Positions 50,201 through 61,801 of a DNA stretch of 64,000 nucleotides are shown here, piece by piece (the stretch's first letter is position 1; every line of letters begins with the position of its first letter). The notes beneath the pieces are model-generated. The model worked only from the letters and a program-made list of their open reading frames with translations. It was not told the DNA's origin and did not search any database. Position numbers and translations under genes: made by a program. The DNA is from Euwallacea fornicatus (taxonomy: Eukaryota; Arthropoda; Insecta; Coleoptera; Curculionidae). The stretch is from positions 2,480,001-2,544,000 of the forward strand of contig NC_089569.1 of assembly GCF_040115645.1 (NCBI RefSeq), written 5' to 3'.

Positions 50201-50757
50201 CTGCTGCAACTTAAAGGGGATTATGTCAGAACCCTCATTTACAAGGACGGAAACGCACTCTTATGTATCTTCAATTTATTCGATAACTAATTGAGATAGA
50301 CATATTGATTTCCATAGGTAAATTGACCCTAATGAGAAGTAAACATCGTATAATATACAGGACGTTCTATATGAAAAAGTGGAGTGCTTGCATTTCCAAC
50401 GTAGCCCAAATAGTTTTACGTACGCAACGTTTAATTAAGTGGCTCACAAATGTCCAAGAGATTTAATAAGATACGGGATGTTCCACAGAAAAAAAGGGGG
50501 CTTCGAAAGTTTAAAGATAATCGTTTCATAAGCTTCTTTTCACAAAACTGTTGGAATCGGAGCCTCATTAAGCCTCAAATTACGCGAAATCTAGGGGGGT
50601 ATAGAGTTTTAGCGCCTCAAAATCTAGGAAAACATTTTTAAAAATGTTTCCAACTTTCTCATTGGTTAATAAATTAAATGATTGTTGCTGGTGATTAGTA
50701 ATTTAAAAATTTTCGGGAATGTACGGGATAAGAACATTAACCCGGCCTTTGACTGAC
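47241..50757. other. Downstream region or intron of the unrecognised minus-strand gene
   Basis: I looked on the minus strand for an exon continuing in phase 0 after 50758 and found none I could support. Direct TACAGGACGTTC/ACGGGATGTTCC motifs at about 50357 and 50474 resemble TIR ends, but they point the same way and have no partner. Confidence 0.35.
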
Positions 50758-50873
50758 CTGAAAATCCCTACAGATTATAGCTTTTCTCTCTATTTCTGCG
50801 TGATCTTTCCGGTATTCTTCCCACAAACATGCAGCAACTTCTCCCTGCTTACCCAGTTTATTGTGCCCGAAGC
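50758..50873 (-). CDS. Internal exon of an unrecognised host gene
   Basis: This 116-bp exon has acceptor TGCTTTCCAG|GC and donor TTTCAG|GTCAGT. Joined to the exon at 52913-52973, its first two bases complete a Gly codon. It then reads FGHNKLGKQGEVAACLWEEY, followed by RKDHAEIERKAIICRDFQ, ending in phase 0. The protein is mixed and charged, with a helix-like second half, and is not low complexity. I do not recognise the family. Agreement of phase across a 2-kb intron, strong splice signals on both exons and good open frames make this a likely real gene. Cell location and function are unknown. Confidence 0.6.
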
Positions 50874-52912
50874 CTGGAAAGCAAAGTATTAATATTAACT
50901 CTCAATTACAACCCCGCAGTAAAGCAAGCAAATTTTCCACAGGAGCAATCAAAAGGACGGCTTATTTGAAACACAAAGTTTATTGAAAAGGTGGATTGCG
51001 TGCTGGTAAAAGAGGTCAACTCGGGACTAATGACAATGTCAGATAGATATACACCAACGATTTACAACAAGTGGATGTGGCACTGCTTACTACAAGTTCG
51101 TCCCCACCTTTTGGCAAATGAGGCACTAATGCATGCTTGCGAATTCGGAAGAAGTGACGCCCCAGGACATCTTACGTGTGCGCCAGTTGCACTGACGATA
51201 ATGCATCTATGGAGTCGCAATGACGTAGCGAAGGTCCTAATACATGGCGGCTTTCCATTCAAAGGGTACGAATAATTTTGGTGCCAGTGTTTGCTCCATC
51301 CAGTTCTTCTAAATCGTTGATTTTATTTAGAATAATTTCGAAACAGCAACAACAGAGGGCAGCATCCCTATGGGTATGTTTACCACAGTTGTTTACGCTG
51401 GGAAATGGGTAAACAGTGTCTTGCTTTGTTTAATCAAGTGCGAAGTTTGTCTGCTGGTTAAAAAAAATTATTTACGGCCAATTGATAGGAGCAGTGGCAA
51501 ATTTATCTAGGAGATCGTTTCCATGGAAGCCAAGGAACTAACGATCCGCCATTATGTAATTCTTTTTGTCTTTGCGAAAGCAAATTTTATAGATAAAATC
51601 TCTGTTATTCCTTCTTTATTGAACTTTGTAAATGCTAATTTAGCCCTTATGTAGAATTCCAGACTTCAAACTTCCTTTCCCAAATTGATTCCTTCGCTCC
51701 AAGCCGATTTCCAGAAATGAAACAATGCCATTCCCTTGCTTGCAAACTACCTCGTTTAATGGAATTTAATTACTACTTAAATAGAATGAAATCAAATCAA
51801 TAGCGACGTTTAAACTCCAAACGAACTTTACTCGTTTCTTGCAAAAGTCCCATTTCTGCATAACCCATTTGGCTGTTTGGATATTTAATTGTTCTTTCTT
51901 AACTCCCGGACATCCTTTGGTCATGTTTATTGAACTTAAATCTGGAGGATGTTTAACCAATTTTAAGATTGAAGGTTGATTGATGGAGGTTTTTTTGTTT
52001 ATTTTGTGTGATTTGGCCCAGATTCAGTTCATTCTTGAGACTTGTAAATGGGTAGACGAGTTAACCGACACATCGAAACTGACTTAAACTAGCTTAGAGC
52101 TTACAAAAAACGCGAAACGAGTTTGAGGATGCAACAAAATATTCTCACGGAATGTAATAATTACTACAATCCAACGCTGGTAGAGGATGCCTGTCCATAG
52201 TTTCTTAGCTTTTTCGATGTGCATGATGCCTTCGGTACAACCGTTTAAGGGGATGATGTCCGTGTTTATTCGACTGCGAGGGCAGTCCTGCGACTCGCCA
52301 ACAGGCACTTAATATAATTCAATGGGAAAGATAAATTATTCATGGCATTACAGTTACCTATCAATTATTTCTTGATGAGGGCATTTAAGATTATCCTCAT
52401 CTTCAGATATCGAATATCCTGCAAATTGAATGAGGTGCCATCTGCAGGAAGCCGCCTTCAGCGCTTCAATTAAATGCCATTTCCAGTACTGATGCGTACT
52501 TAAAGCGTACTTAAAGCGTGATGCCTCCTCGAATCGCCAATTTAGAACCTGTTGTGATTGTGAATGAAAAACCCGAGGCCTGCATAATTGTCTGAAAAAG
52601 TTCTGACTATGGGTCGTTCTCCTTTCTAATGGCTGGAAAGGCCTACCACAGGATGTCACCAACTGAAAAACCACCTCAAACACCTTTGATAATGTATTGG
52701 TCTATTACTCAGTTAAAATCGGCTTATTATCTGCACCATTTCCGTTCGCTGGCCTCGGCAGTTCATTTCCCTAGCTGGTTCCCATCACACATCATCTAAA
52801 CACGTTTCGATTTTTTTGCTAATTAAACCAGATCCTCTGAATTTATTCACGTTTCATTCATAAATACTAATGACCCGGCAAGCGCTAGATAAGGAGAGGA
52901 ATAGAATCTTAC
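50874..52912 (-). other. Intron of the unrecognised minus-strand gene
   Basis: A GT-AG interval on the minus strand, donor CCG|GTAAGATT and acceptor TGCTTTCCAG, of about 2.04 kb. It contains chance frames (for example 94 codons on plus at 50991-51275 and 109 codons on minus at 52354-52683) and a 12-bp direct duplication CGTACTTAAAG at about 52495. No transposon was recognised. Confidence 0.5.
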
Positions 52913-52973
52913 CGGACTGGGTTCCTATAGCAGCATCCATCAATAATATCTTGTATTCTTGAAAGTCGACAGC
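52913..52973 (-). CDS. Short internal exon of an unrecognised host gene
   Basis: This 61-bp exon has acceptor CACTTACAG|GCT and donor CCG|GTAAGATT. It reads AVDFQEYKILLMDAAIGTQS plus one base, in phase 0 at its start. The leftover base joins the exon at 50758-50873 to form Gly, giving one continuous frame of 59 residues across both exons. The candidate upstream exon at 60998-61153 also ends in phase 0 and could splice to it. Confidence 0.55.
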
Positions 52974-55900
52974 CTGTAAGTGGAAGTGGTTTTTGCCTCT
53001 AGCGCGGATGTCCCAACGTGATTAACCTGACCCGCATGCTGTGGTACGACTTGCATGGTTGGCGTGGGCAAAATTGAATATTTTTACTGCATTTTAGGAG
53101 CAGGTTCAATTCAGGTTCTGGAGCCTTGGAAATGCATTTTTCAATATGTTATTTCAGAATATCTTTCCAAAATCGAGAAAATGCGCATTGGAGCGACCGC
53201 TTCTTTTAGACACTGAAAGGGACATTATGAATGGGTTTTCATAAGCCTACAGCGTTTGCAGAGACTATTCTGGATAAATAACTTAGAGTAAGCAGAAGAA
53301 ACCCCACTCTATTAGGTAGATGAAAACTTTTAAAAGAAAATTGCACGAAGTACCCTGGCCGCCAATTCTCATTTAAACAACTGCAACAATAGCAAGGAAA
53401 CGTCGTGTAATTCTTCGATTAGCATCTAGTTCTTTCTCCATAGCTAGGTAAATTAGGGACAGAACGGGAAGTAATGCCTTCTTGAAATGTCCACACTTGG
53501 AAAGAAAAAGACTTCGGAACGAACCCACTTTCAGCTCGTCATGGGCAGAAACATTTATTTATTTTCACGCAATCATCATAGAAGCGGCAAAAAGAGATTT
53601 AACCTCGACATTCCTGATAGCTTTCAATGATGCTTTCAGAACACAATAAAGAAAGAAAAGATTGTGGTACGCCAGTCGGGATCGATGATTTTGGCGGTGA
53701 TTTCAGATCGAAATAGAGTTGGGATAGATCTTCTGGAAGATTGACAGACTGCTCAAAACGATTATTTGGGATTGCTCCAAAGGTAGATTAATAATGTAGC
53801 CGTTTTATTTCCTGATCAAGTTCGACAAGACAACGCTTCAATTCACACCGCCCAAATCACTCGGACAGATTTGAATGATAATAATATCCCAGTTTCGAAA
53901 TGGCCTGCAATTTCACCTGGTTTAAATGTCATTGTGGTATTGGTCAAATGCGTATTTACCGGACTAAAACAATTTAACAACACCAAAGATTTAACAGCAG
54001 ATGGTTACCTGGGAGGAAGTCCCCGTGAATCTGATAGAGGAAATATTCAATTGATGTAGCTCCGTAGTTCGAACAAACTAAAACAGATATCAAAATTCGG
54101 TTCGGGAGCGCTTTCAGAGCTTATTTAGGAAATTAATTTGAGATATTTTTTGAGGCAACTGCTCCACGCCTTCCCGAGATATCGGCAGTCAGAAGTTTTT
54201 TGCATTTATTCTGCACCACTCTTAAAATCCGGCGCATACTTTTATCTACACTTTTGCGGAATAATCGACGCCCTCATCCCTGCGAACCCAAAATCATCCA
54301 ACTCCCAGCTAAATCTGGTATTCAATCTGCCAATACACATGTATCTACGTCTAATATGATATTGAAATTTCAACCACCATAGTAGTAGAAGCCAAAATTA
54401 ATCCCCTTTGTGCTCGAATTCATTGTGTAACCATTATCAGAAATTTTGCTGGCAATCTCTCTCTGGATTCAAATGCGTGGGAATTCAACCTAATATGAAT
54501 AGTTCGAATCTAACTGAAATATTAGGCATAGGAGCGTTGCTTTATAACACAATTAACTCGAACTTATCAGCTTTCATTTAGCAGCGTTTGCTGCCTTTCT
54601 GGTGCAAACAGACTGAGGTGCTAAATCAGTTTGTAGCTCAATTAATTTGTTAACGATTTTTGTTTCGACACAAAGGAGCAATATTCCCAATTCGACTATA
54701 TCAATTACCCATGTTGGAGCTTCAAAGGAAGCTACAAAATGAGCTGAAATCAACACGTATTATCTAGTAAACAACTCTCAGCAACTGAGCGTCGTGTCTT
54801 CCTACGTTTAATGCGCCATTTAGAAGAAAATGCCCTGGAGGAGGAATCGGATTTAAAGCCTCATTGCCACATTTTATTATCTCTTGGGAAGACAGTAAAA
54901 ATATGCAGTAAAATCACATCTAACACTATGTCATTGTGGTGTAGTAAAGTTCAGATTCCGCAAGTGCTCATCGTAAACTGAGGCCAATAAATCTGAAATG
55001 CGAGAAGGAAAAATAACAGTCAGAATCAACTTTCTCAAAGATTTAAATCCTGCTTTACCTGCTTGTAACACCTTGCAACACTGTGCACCTTTACTTGCAC
55101 CTGCTCCGATTCCGAGACACAGATTTGTTTTTTTTTTTGCTCGTGGAAAGGTTTCTGTTGCCACTGATGATGGCAGTATACGCTCAAATGGAGTTTTAAT
55201 GCAGCAACAATTGATATCTTACAGTTTATAGAGAAACCTCTTTATTTCTCAGCTTTCAAACGCCATCGCGATATTCAAAAACTACTGAACTTATTTCCAA
55301 TCCCACCTTAGCAACAGTGGCGCCAGCTGCACATTTGTGCAATTTCATCTTTTTTATTAATATTCTCGCATATTTATGATCCCTGATTTTGTCTTCTTTT
55401 TTTGTCTGAAACGTCTATACAACCAGAGCTCCCACCTAGTTTGCGATATAAGGCAATTAGGTACCAACGGTATAATAACAATCTGAAATCCGGTCTGCGA
55501 AGACCATGGGCGTAGACACACACAACAAATCTTAAGAGTCACTGGAAATTACCTTTGCAATTAGGTGTGAGAAATACTGCAGCTGATTAAATGCAGATAT
55601 TGACATAGGAAAAATACTATTACAAATGGATAGAGAGCGATGGGAATTGTTACAGCTTGTTCATTTCAGTTAGGTGCAATTCATTATTCTCTATAAATCG
55701 ACGGTTTGGTGGAACAAATGGCTCCGCCACTGATTTTTATACACTCTCAAACTAATGAATGAACTGGTTTACTCGAAGCGTGATGCTTGGTAGAAATCCT
55801 TCCCATTCATGGGAACCATGCTTTTTCTCGAGAGGCAATTTTGGCGTAAATGAAACTACGACTAATTGGAACCTGAGATGGTTCTGACGACAGGATAATT

Positions 55901-57244
55901 GAGGAAAATTGGACTGTTAATTAGTTTTGCTGGGTGTCTTATCTCTGTATTGTCATCGCTTCTGGTATGCTATGAAAACGCAATATTTATTCAAGGCTTA
56001 TCATCAAGGAATTAAATACAACAATTCAAACTTTCAAAAATGTCCATTTTATGCAATAGACTTGTGATCAAATCAAATCGCAAGAAAACGAAGAGCTGAG
56101 TAGAAACAGGAAAATTCACAGCTTGATCGTTTAGGGAGCATAGCCGTAGTGAATTCGCATTTCAAGGAGAGAGAAAGAAACTTTAGGTGATTTTAGAAAA
56201 TTGCAGACTTGCAGACAAGTAAACTTCCCACTCCATTGAATTATGGACTCAATATTTCTTAAACTATTGTGCAGAGATGGTAAAATTTGCTGGTTTATCG
56301 AGATAGAACCAGTGGCGTGTTGCAGCCACGTTTGGGGTCACGATAGATAAATTTGAAAAATTCTACAATCTCTAATAATCGCCCCGCACGTTTAAGTAGA
56401 GACCCAATGTTCGTGAAATGTTTTGTAAACATGTTAAAATTTTCAGTTTGAATCATGGGGAGACAGTTGCGTACTGGATTCGCAGTTGAAAGCATAGTTA
56501 AGCACTACTATCATTTCATGGAAATTTAAAAAAATTATGATATGAACATCGACTTAGCCTTCCAGAAAAAGTGTTGAAACAGTTTAAAATTGGTAAGTGA
56601 CCTACAAATCGAAGCTCTTCAAACGAACCTTCAACAGTTACACAGTTCTCCATTTTCGGGCAGTCCGGTGTCGGATTCTCGGATATTGTCGCGTGTTGGG
56701 CTCATCTTATGATTTGGCTGCAGGATGAAACATGTAGGAAACTTCACATTAATATCCGTTTTATATACCTATTATGGAAAAATGATTTACGTTGCCGTAG
56801 GTGTACGTTCTAAACGTACTTTTTCCAATAAATTGAGACTTTCATTGTGCCCGCGTCAAATAACAATAATTTATTCACACTTTCAGCTATTCATTATGAT
56901 AATTTGTTCAGGTGTAATTTCAGCTCGTGTGTGGGGGCCATTTCGTGAAAATAAGCAATAGGTTTTTACTTGTCTCGTAATATGAATAATAGAGATGTTA
57001 AGCACACCTCCATTTTGGTGGTTGTGGGCCGTAATGGACACATTTCAACGCTGTACGTGTTCAATAACTATCACAATATAAAATTATCTGTATTACAACT
57101 TTAATCCGAATTTCACAAGTTGTTCGGGTATGACGCAGCAACCGTTTCTGAAGGACCGTCATCGACCCTTTCACTGACGTCTCTGAAGGATTTTAATTAA
57201 ACTTTTTAATTAATTTTATTTGCATGGGAATTAACTTCTAAAAG
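52974..57244. other. Intronic DNA with a Tc1 relic
   Basis: If the 61-kb exon belongs to the same gene, this is part of its first intron. It holds the Tc1 transposase relic at 53663-54056. Short CAGTGGCG motifs at about 55316 and 56309 (plus) and about 55733 (inverted) resemble hAT ends or the tandem-repeat core, but I cannot define an element. No further exons were recognised. Confidence 0.4.
53663..54056 (+). pseudogene. Tc1-like transposase, central fragment
   Basis: The frame reads VVRQSGSMILAVISDRNRVG (compare GGxVMVWGGISxxGR), then LLED, a stop and QTAQNDYLGLLQR. After another stop it continues NVAVLFPDQVRQDNASIHTA, where QDNASIHTA is the second-Asp motif QDNAxxHTA. NDNNIPVSKWPAISPGLNVI stands where WPAxSPDLNPIE is expected. 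The catalytic Glu region is lost. Two stops interrupt it and no TIRs are evident. Confidence 0.8.
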
Positions 57245-57377
57245 CGCGAACCCAATTTGTGTGTCGAAATAAGATGCTTGCACGAAGACGTCCTCCAGTT
57301 TTGTTGTGGAGAATATTTGGATTATATGAAAGTTGGACGATGCCCCGAGGCTCCTGAGAAAAACGTTCATAACCACG
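57245..57377 (+). CDS. Candidate cysteine-rich exon
   Basis: From an AG acceptor (CTTCTAAAAG|CGC) to a GT donor (CCACG|GTAAAT), 133 bp encode REPNLCVEIRCLHEDVLQF followed by CCGEYLDYMKVGRCPEAPEK. There are five Cys in 28 residues, including a CC pair, and the composition is extracellular in style. The frame starts in phase 0, which fits the candidate signal-peptide exon at 38175-38261, and ends in phase 1. Without splicing the frame stops at 57446. The opposite strand is also open here (103 codons), so chance cannot be excluded. The family is not recognised. Confidence 0.35.
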
Positions 57378-58695
57378 GTAAATGTATTTCTAATGAAATT
57401 ACGATACAGCAATACAATACTGATGTGGTGATCTCCGAGATTAAGTAATGGATACCAGAGCTGAGATGCAAAAATGAGGCCAGATGTTCGGGATAACGAA
57501 GATTTTGCCATTCTCATGGGTGTCCGGTGTCAGATGCACTTGGTTGTTACATATTAAATCACTTTGTCTTGAAATTTCTTGGCAGGCCGGAGTATTCAGT
57601 TTTAGCATTTGTATGCAAATCTCATATGCACATCAAACTAACGTCTACGTGTGACATTCGGTATGCATCATCTCCCACACAGACTTCGAGTAAAACAGCT
57701 TTATAGGTATATTATTATTACTTCTTTGGCCTGGTGCCTCTCCTACTTGGATATATATCTGGTTATTTATAACCCCATTATTAAACCCGGCCATTTTCTA
57801 ATTATACAGATATTTAAGCTGAATGAGGAGACATTATGTATTGTATCCAACGTGTTTATAAATTGCGGTGTGAATGGATTTACAGTACATTTTGTAATAA
57901 ATTTAAACGACACCATTGAAGATGGCTCGTGTTTCATCTTAAAGACATGTGTCTCAATGTTATTTTTATTATGAGAAACTTCTCAAATTGAAAAGCAATT
58001 GCTCAGATATAAAAGAGGTTGGAACTACTTCTTGCCTCAGTTGTATCTAAATTTATAATTCCCTAATAAATTCGGGATTTTCGGATGAAAGGTAAATGTC
58101 CTCCTTATTTACGAAATATGCGCCTTTCTAATTCGGAAGAGACTAGTTATTTATGCAGTTTGTTTTAAATCTACTTTAATTCTTACTAATTATGTTATTT
58201 TTAGATAAAATAGTATCTTTGGCCCAACAGAGCCAGGAAGGTTAAGCTAGCCGTTGGCTGCAATTAAAAGTTTAGTGAAGTTGGCAGAAAAATAGAGTTT
58301 TGAACACCTGTTCAGGGAGTAAGTGGGCATTTTAAGTAACTTTTAAGGGCGTTACAAATGATTATTGCAGATGGACTTTTTGCAGGATTAGGACACAATA
58401 ATATATGAATATTGTGTGCATGGCTAGAAGGGGTATCATATTCTCGGCCGAAGGCGTAAATTTATGGGCGAGGCGCAGCCAAGGCTAAGTAAACCGTGCA
58501 TTAGGGGCCGAGGATAAGATTTTCCTGCGAGACGCACATTTTAGTCTTTGTATTAAAAACTTATTTTCCTTCAAAAGATGTTCTTGTAAAATTATATAGA
58601 CTTCCTAATTATTCCATTTTGAATTCTTGAACTGAGTTGAACTAACGTGAACTAAAAATATATGACAACGTAAATTTATCACTTATCCTTTGCAG
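57378..58695. other. Intronic/intergenic DNA
   Basis: A 107-codon plus-strand frame (57651-57974) is AT-rich and unrecognised. A GC-rich patch at about 58447-58515 (GGCCGAAGGCGTAAAT...GGGCGAGGCGCAGCCAAGG) stands out from its surroundings. Confidence 0.35.
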
Positions 58696-58811
58696 AATTG
58701 CAACTAATTCTACCTAGAAGCCTGAAGAAACGAACTGAGAGAAAGAGGTATACAGGGCAGCTCTGTTTGACTGAGAGAAGTTTTAAGGACCGACACGGAA
58801 TCGGAAAATAA
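58696..58811 (+). CDS. Possible terminal exon, basic C-terminus
   Basis: A strong acceptor (CTTATCCTTTGCAG|AA) is followed, in the phase required by the 57245-57377 exon, by 37 open codons: LQLILPRSLKKRTERKRYTG, then QLCLTERSFKDRHGIGK and a stop. The dibasic KKR and RKR sites would suit processing of a secreted precursor. This is speculative; the frame is short and chance is quite possible. Confidence 0.2.
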
Positions 58812-59191
58812 TATTAATTTTCTTTTGAAAAATTTCCTCCCCGACGTGCCGTTTATGAAGTACAAGTAAGTTTCTATTTATTTTAAATCATTTAGATATA
58901 TTTTAAATGACCTACATTATAAAAAAAACTGGAGCTTTAATGTATATCATGAAGAACTGCAATTTCTTCATTAGAAGCCTGCCATAAAAGTAAATTCCAC
59001 TCCACTGATGCTAACGACTAATTTTGATCGTTTTTTAGGTTCTATGACATTTTTTGCTCGAAAAATCTTCCTTGCGTGCATCCTACAAGGTAATTTTGTA
59101 ATTATCTCGAAGGATTAACCATTCTCGAGTTAATAACATAAAAAAATTAAATGGGTTAATTACGTGGTATTAATTCGGAAACTGTGCATTA
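58812..59191. other. Intergenic/intronic DNA
   Basis: AT-rich. A consensus-like plus-strand donor (TACAA|GTAAGT) lies near 58867, but no coding exon ends at it. Confidence 0.35.
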
Positions 59192-60880
59192 TACAGGGTA
59201 TCCGAGATAAGGAGGACCACTATAGGAGCTTGGAAATGGTAAGAGATACAGATTTGGTTAAACGGGAGAAAAGTTACAGAGTCCAAGGCCTGAAAAAAGC
59301 ATTCATAAATCTCCTTAACACATTTTTGTTTTTAAGATACTTTGAAAAAATTGGATATTAGATCTTACGTATTACTTTTTTCTGACGTTAACATTGGACT
59401 TCTACCAAAACGGATTCAAATTCTCAACAGCCACTTTTAATGCCCCTTAACGAGGCATTATCGGTTTTTTAATCAGACGTTTTTTTTTGCAGAATCATCA
59501 TCATTTTCATTTTTTAAATACAATCTGGACGTTTTGGTATCAGATTAAGAAAGCCCTTTTTATTCAGAATTTAACGATATTTAACACTTTATATTTAATT
59601 GAGGTTAACATTAGTTGCTTTGAGGAAAATTCCTATTACAGATTTGTATATGTTTTTTTAATTTTGAAAAATAAACAGTTAGTTGTATCAATAAAATCAA
59701 ATAACTAGTTTACCTCACTTAGGTGTACTCGTTTGTTGACGTTTCAATTTTTAGGTCTTCTGTTAATTTAAGCTCATTTGTTCTTTATTTATTCTATTAA
59801 ATTAGCGCATCAACTAGGCGATTACATTATTATTAAACACCTAAGGGATACAAACTGTTAATTGATATAGCTAATTGTTTATTCCTGAAGATTTGGACAC
59901 TTTATGCAGGTCCGTAATAGGAATTTTCTTGATTAAAGCTAAAAAAGATTGACGCGCAATTAAGGCACAAAGTGGTGTTGTAATGTACCCTTAGGCTACG
60001 CCTATGGATTTCCACTGTCTTAGTGGTATGTCCAGGATGGCCATATGTCGGGAACCCATTATCTTCCAATAAGGGTTACCCTTCATAAAAACTTTCACTC
60101 CTCTTCCTCGTCAAAACAAAAGACTAAAGTATCCACATTTTGCTAAAATCAGACTACAGCTGCAACACCCTCGTAAATTATCCTTTCTTACCATTGTCTT
60201 GACTTTACGGGTTAAGAATTTGGAAAGTTACCATCTGTGGGTTATGTTGCCTATTGCCTAAAACCGGAGCACGCCTATGGGTACTGACCCCCATTTTTAA
60301 ACTTAAGATACCCCGAACCTTGTACTACTCTCTATTCTATACTATTCTATTTTCCTAATAATAAAGATACGACTGATATAGCTCGACGGTCCCGAAATCT
60401 TGAAAATCCTGCATCCAACTCTTGACTCTCTCCATTTTAAATGCCAATTAAAGCCTAAGATCTTTAGTTTTGTAACGATTCAGTGTTGTGTGTGTCATAA
60501 CGAGTGGAATAAAATCTACTAAAGTGTCCCCGAGTTTTGTTTCGCGAGTTCCATTACAGTGTGCATCGATGAATTTGGTACATAGAGGGCTTTCAGAAGC
60601 TGATAGATACCACAATATCTGGATTGTATTTGAAAAAGTGAAGTTGATGATGGTTCCACAAGAACGAAACGTCGGATTCAAAAGCTGATAATGCCACGTT
60701 CAAAGGCAGTCAAAGTTGCTTCGGAGAAGTATCATCAGTTTTGGTACAGGTCCAATGTCGACGCCAGAAAAAAAATAATGTAAAATCGAAAAATCCAAAA
60801 ACTTTTCCCACAATCAAACCTGTAACTTTTACCGTTTCCAGGGTCTCCATAGTGACCCTCCTCATCTGGGACACCCTGTA
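59192..60880. mobile_element. TIR element with long (about 300-400 bp) inverted repeats
   Basis: The left end (TACAGGGTATCCGAGATAAG) and the right end (inverted TACAGGGTGTCCCAGATGAG, ending 60880) match inward. Shared blocks are ACATTGGACY...TACCAAAAC (about 59393, inverted at about 60735), GGCATTATCRGYTTTT (about 59455, inverted at about 60690) and CATCATCA...TTCAAATACAATCYRGA (about 59498, inverted at about 60615). The interior shows no recognisable transposase. The superfamily is unassigned. Confidence 0.75.
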
Positions 60881-60997
60881 AAAGACAAACACAAAACAGC
60901 ATTTTTATGCGAAAAATGTGATAGGCTCTAATAAATAATCAAAATTGTTGGTAATCATCAGTGGCATAGAAATGTCGATAAGAAAGAGGGTTCTCAC

Positions 60998-61153
60998 CTT
61001 TCCGAACGGCTCGGGATAATTAATTTGCACCTCGTGTCTAACGAGTTTGATTTGAAAGCACGAACTCTCAGCGAATCCCGTCAACACCAAACAGCAAATC
61101 TTTCGATACTTAAGGTTAGCATTTATGGGGGCGAACGAACGCCGAACAAACAT
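60998..61153 (-). CDS. Candidate first coding exon, possibly secreted protein
   Basis: An ATG at 61153 opens 52 codons: MFVRRSFAPINANLKYRK, then ICCLVLTGFAES (a short hydrophobic stretch that could act as a signal peptide), then SCFQIKLVRHEVQINYPEPF and GK. It ends in phase 0 at a donor GAAAG|GTGAGAA. The frame is open 30 codons further upstream. It lies in a CpG-rich block, as expected for a gene start in unmethylated insect promoters. Its phase allows splicing to 52913-52973. I do not recognise the protein, and whether it belongs to that gene is inference. Confidence 0.45.
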
Positions 61154-61320
61154 CGAACTCCGAACACGAATTTGAATTTCTTCAATGAGTACGATTAAGC
61201 GAAAGGAGACGAGAATTTTGTGTTCGATCCGTCTTCGCTGCAATTCATTCCGCGGGCGGTAATATCAAAAGATTTGCGATTCGGTGCTGACGGGATTCGC
61301 TGTGCATTTGTGATTTAAAT
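61154..61320 (-). promoter_or_regulatory. CpG-rich probable 5' leader/promoter block
   Basis: CpG dinucleotides are dense compared with the flanks (for example CCCGCGGAATG, GATCGAACAC and GTTCGGCGTTCGTTCG on the minus strand). It precedes the candidate start codon at 61153. No TATA box is evident. Confidence 0.35.
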
Positions 61321-61801
61321 TCGGTCGTTGCATATGAGGTAAAAATTTGCAGCTACGTCGCATTAGAGTCGCATAATAGTGGTCCCGAGGTGGTAAAATG
61401 TCGAACTTTGAATGGACGAATGAAACGTTCTGGGCTTAATTGAAGTTTATAGATTAGAGGAATTATTATGAAATTGAAATTTTAACGCTCTACCATTTCG
61501 GGATCACCATGTTATGCTCTATGGATGATGAGCTTAGTGCAATACTACCTTTGACACCTTATGGCAGATGTCGTGCTTTATTGGTTTTCAGTTTGATTCG
61601 ATTTTAGTGACGAATTTATACCTCTTCTGCGAGTCCCGTCAAGACCGATCGGTCTTGACGGGACTACTAATAAGTAACTTTTTTGATATTTCCGCCTTCC
61701 CAGCGAACACTCAATTCTCATTCGCCGCTTCTTCGCTTAACAAGCATTTGTTCAACAAATTTTAATTTGTAATTCGATGCAATAATTTATTATTAAACAT
61801 G
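61321..61801. other. Intergenic DNA containing a perfect palindrome
   Basis: AT-rich DNA upstream of the CpG-rich block. It carries the 34-bp palindrome at 61632-61665. No gene was recognised. Confidence 0.4.
61632..61665. repeat. Perfect 34-bp palindrome
   Basis: AGTCCCGTCAAGACCGA is followed with no spacer by its exact reverse complement. The half-site GGTCTTGACGGGACT resembles GGTGTTGACGGGATTCGC on the minus strand at about 61078-61095 and GGTGCTGACGGGATTCGC on the plus strand at about 61284-61301. Confidence 0.95.

Noticed and set aside
49660..50490. TIR element built from the TGGGTGTTC/TACAGGACGTTC motifs
   Set aside because: The motifs are all in the same orientation, with no inverted partner.
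50991..51275. 94-codon plus-strand frame
   Set aside because: It lies inside the minus-strand intron, both strands are open, and no family match or splice sites were seen.
52354..52683. 109-codon minus-strand frame as another exon of the unrecognised gene
   Set aside because: No acceptor/donor pair gives a phase that fits the flanking exons, and the sequence contains a short direct duplication.
55315..55737. hAT-type MITE bounded by CAGTGGCG and its inverse
   Set aside because: The similarity ends after about ten bases and no 8-bp target duplication is visible.
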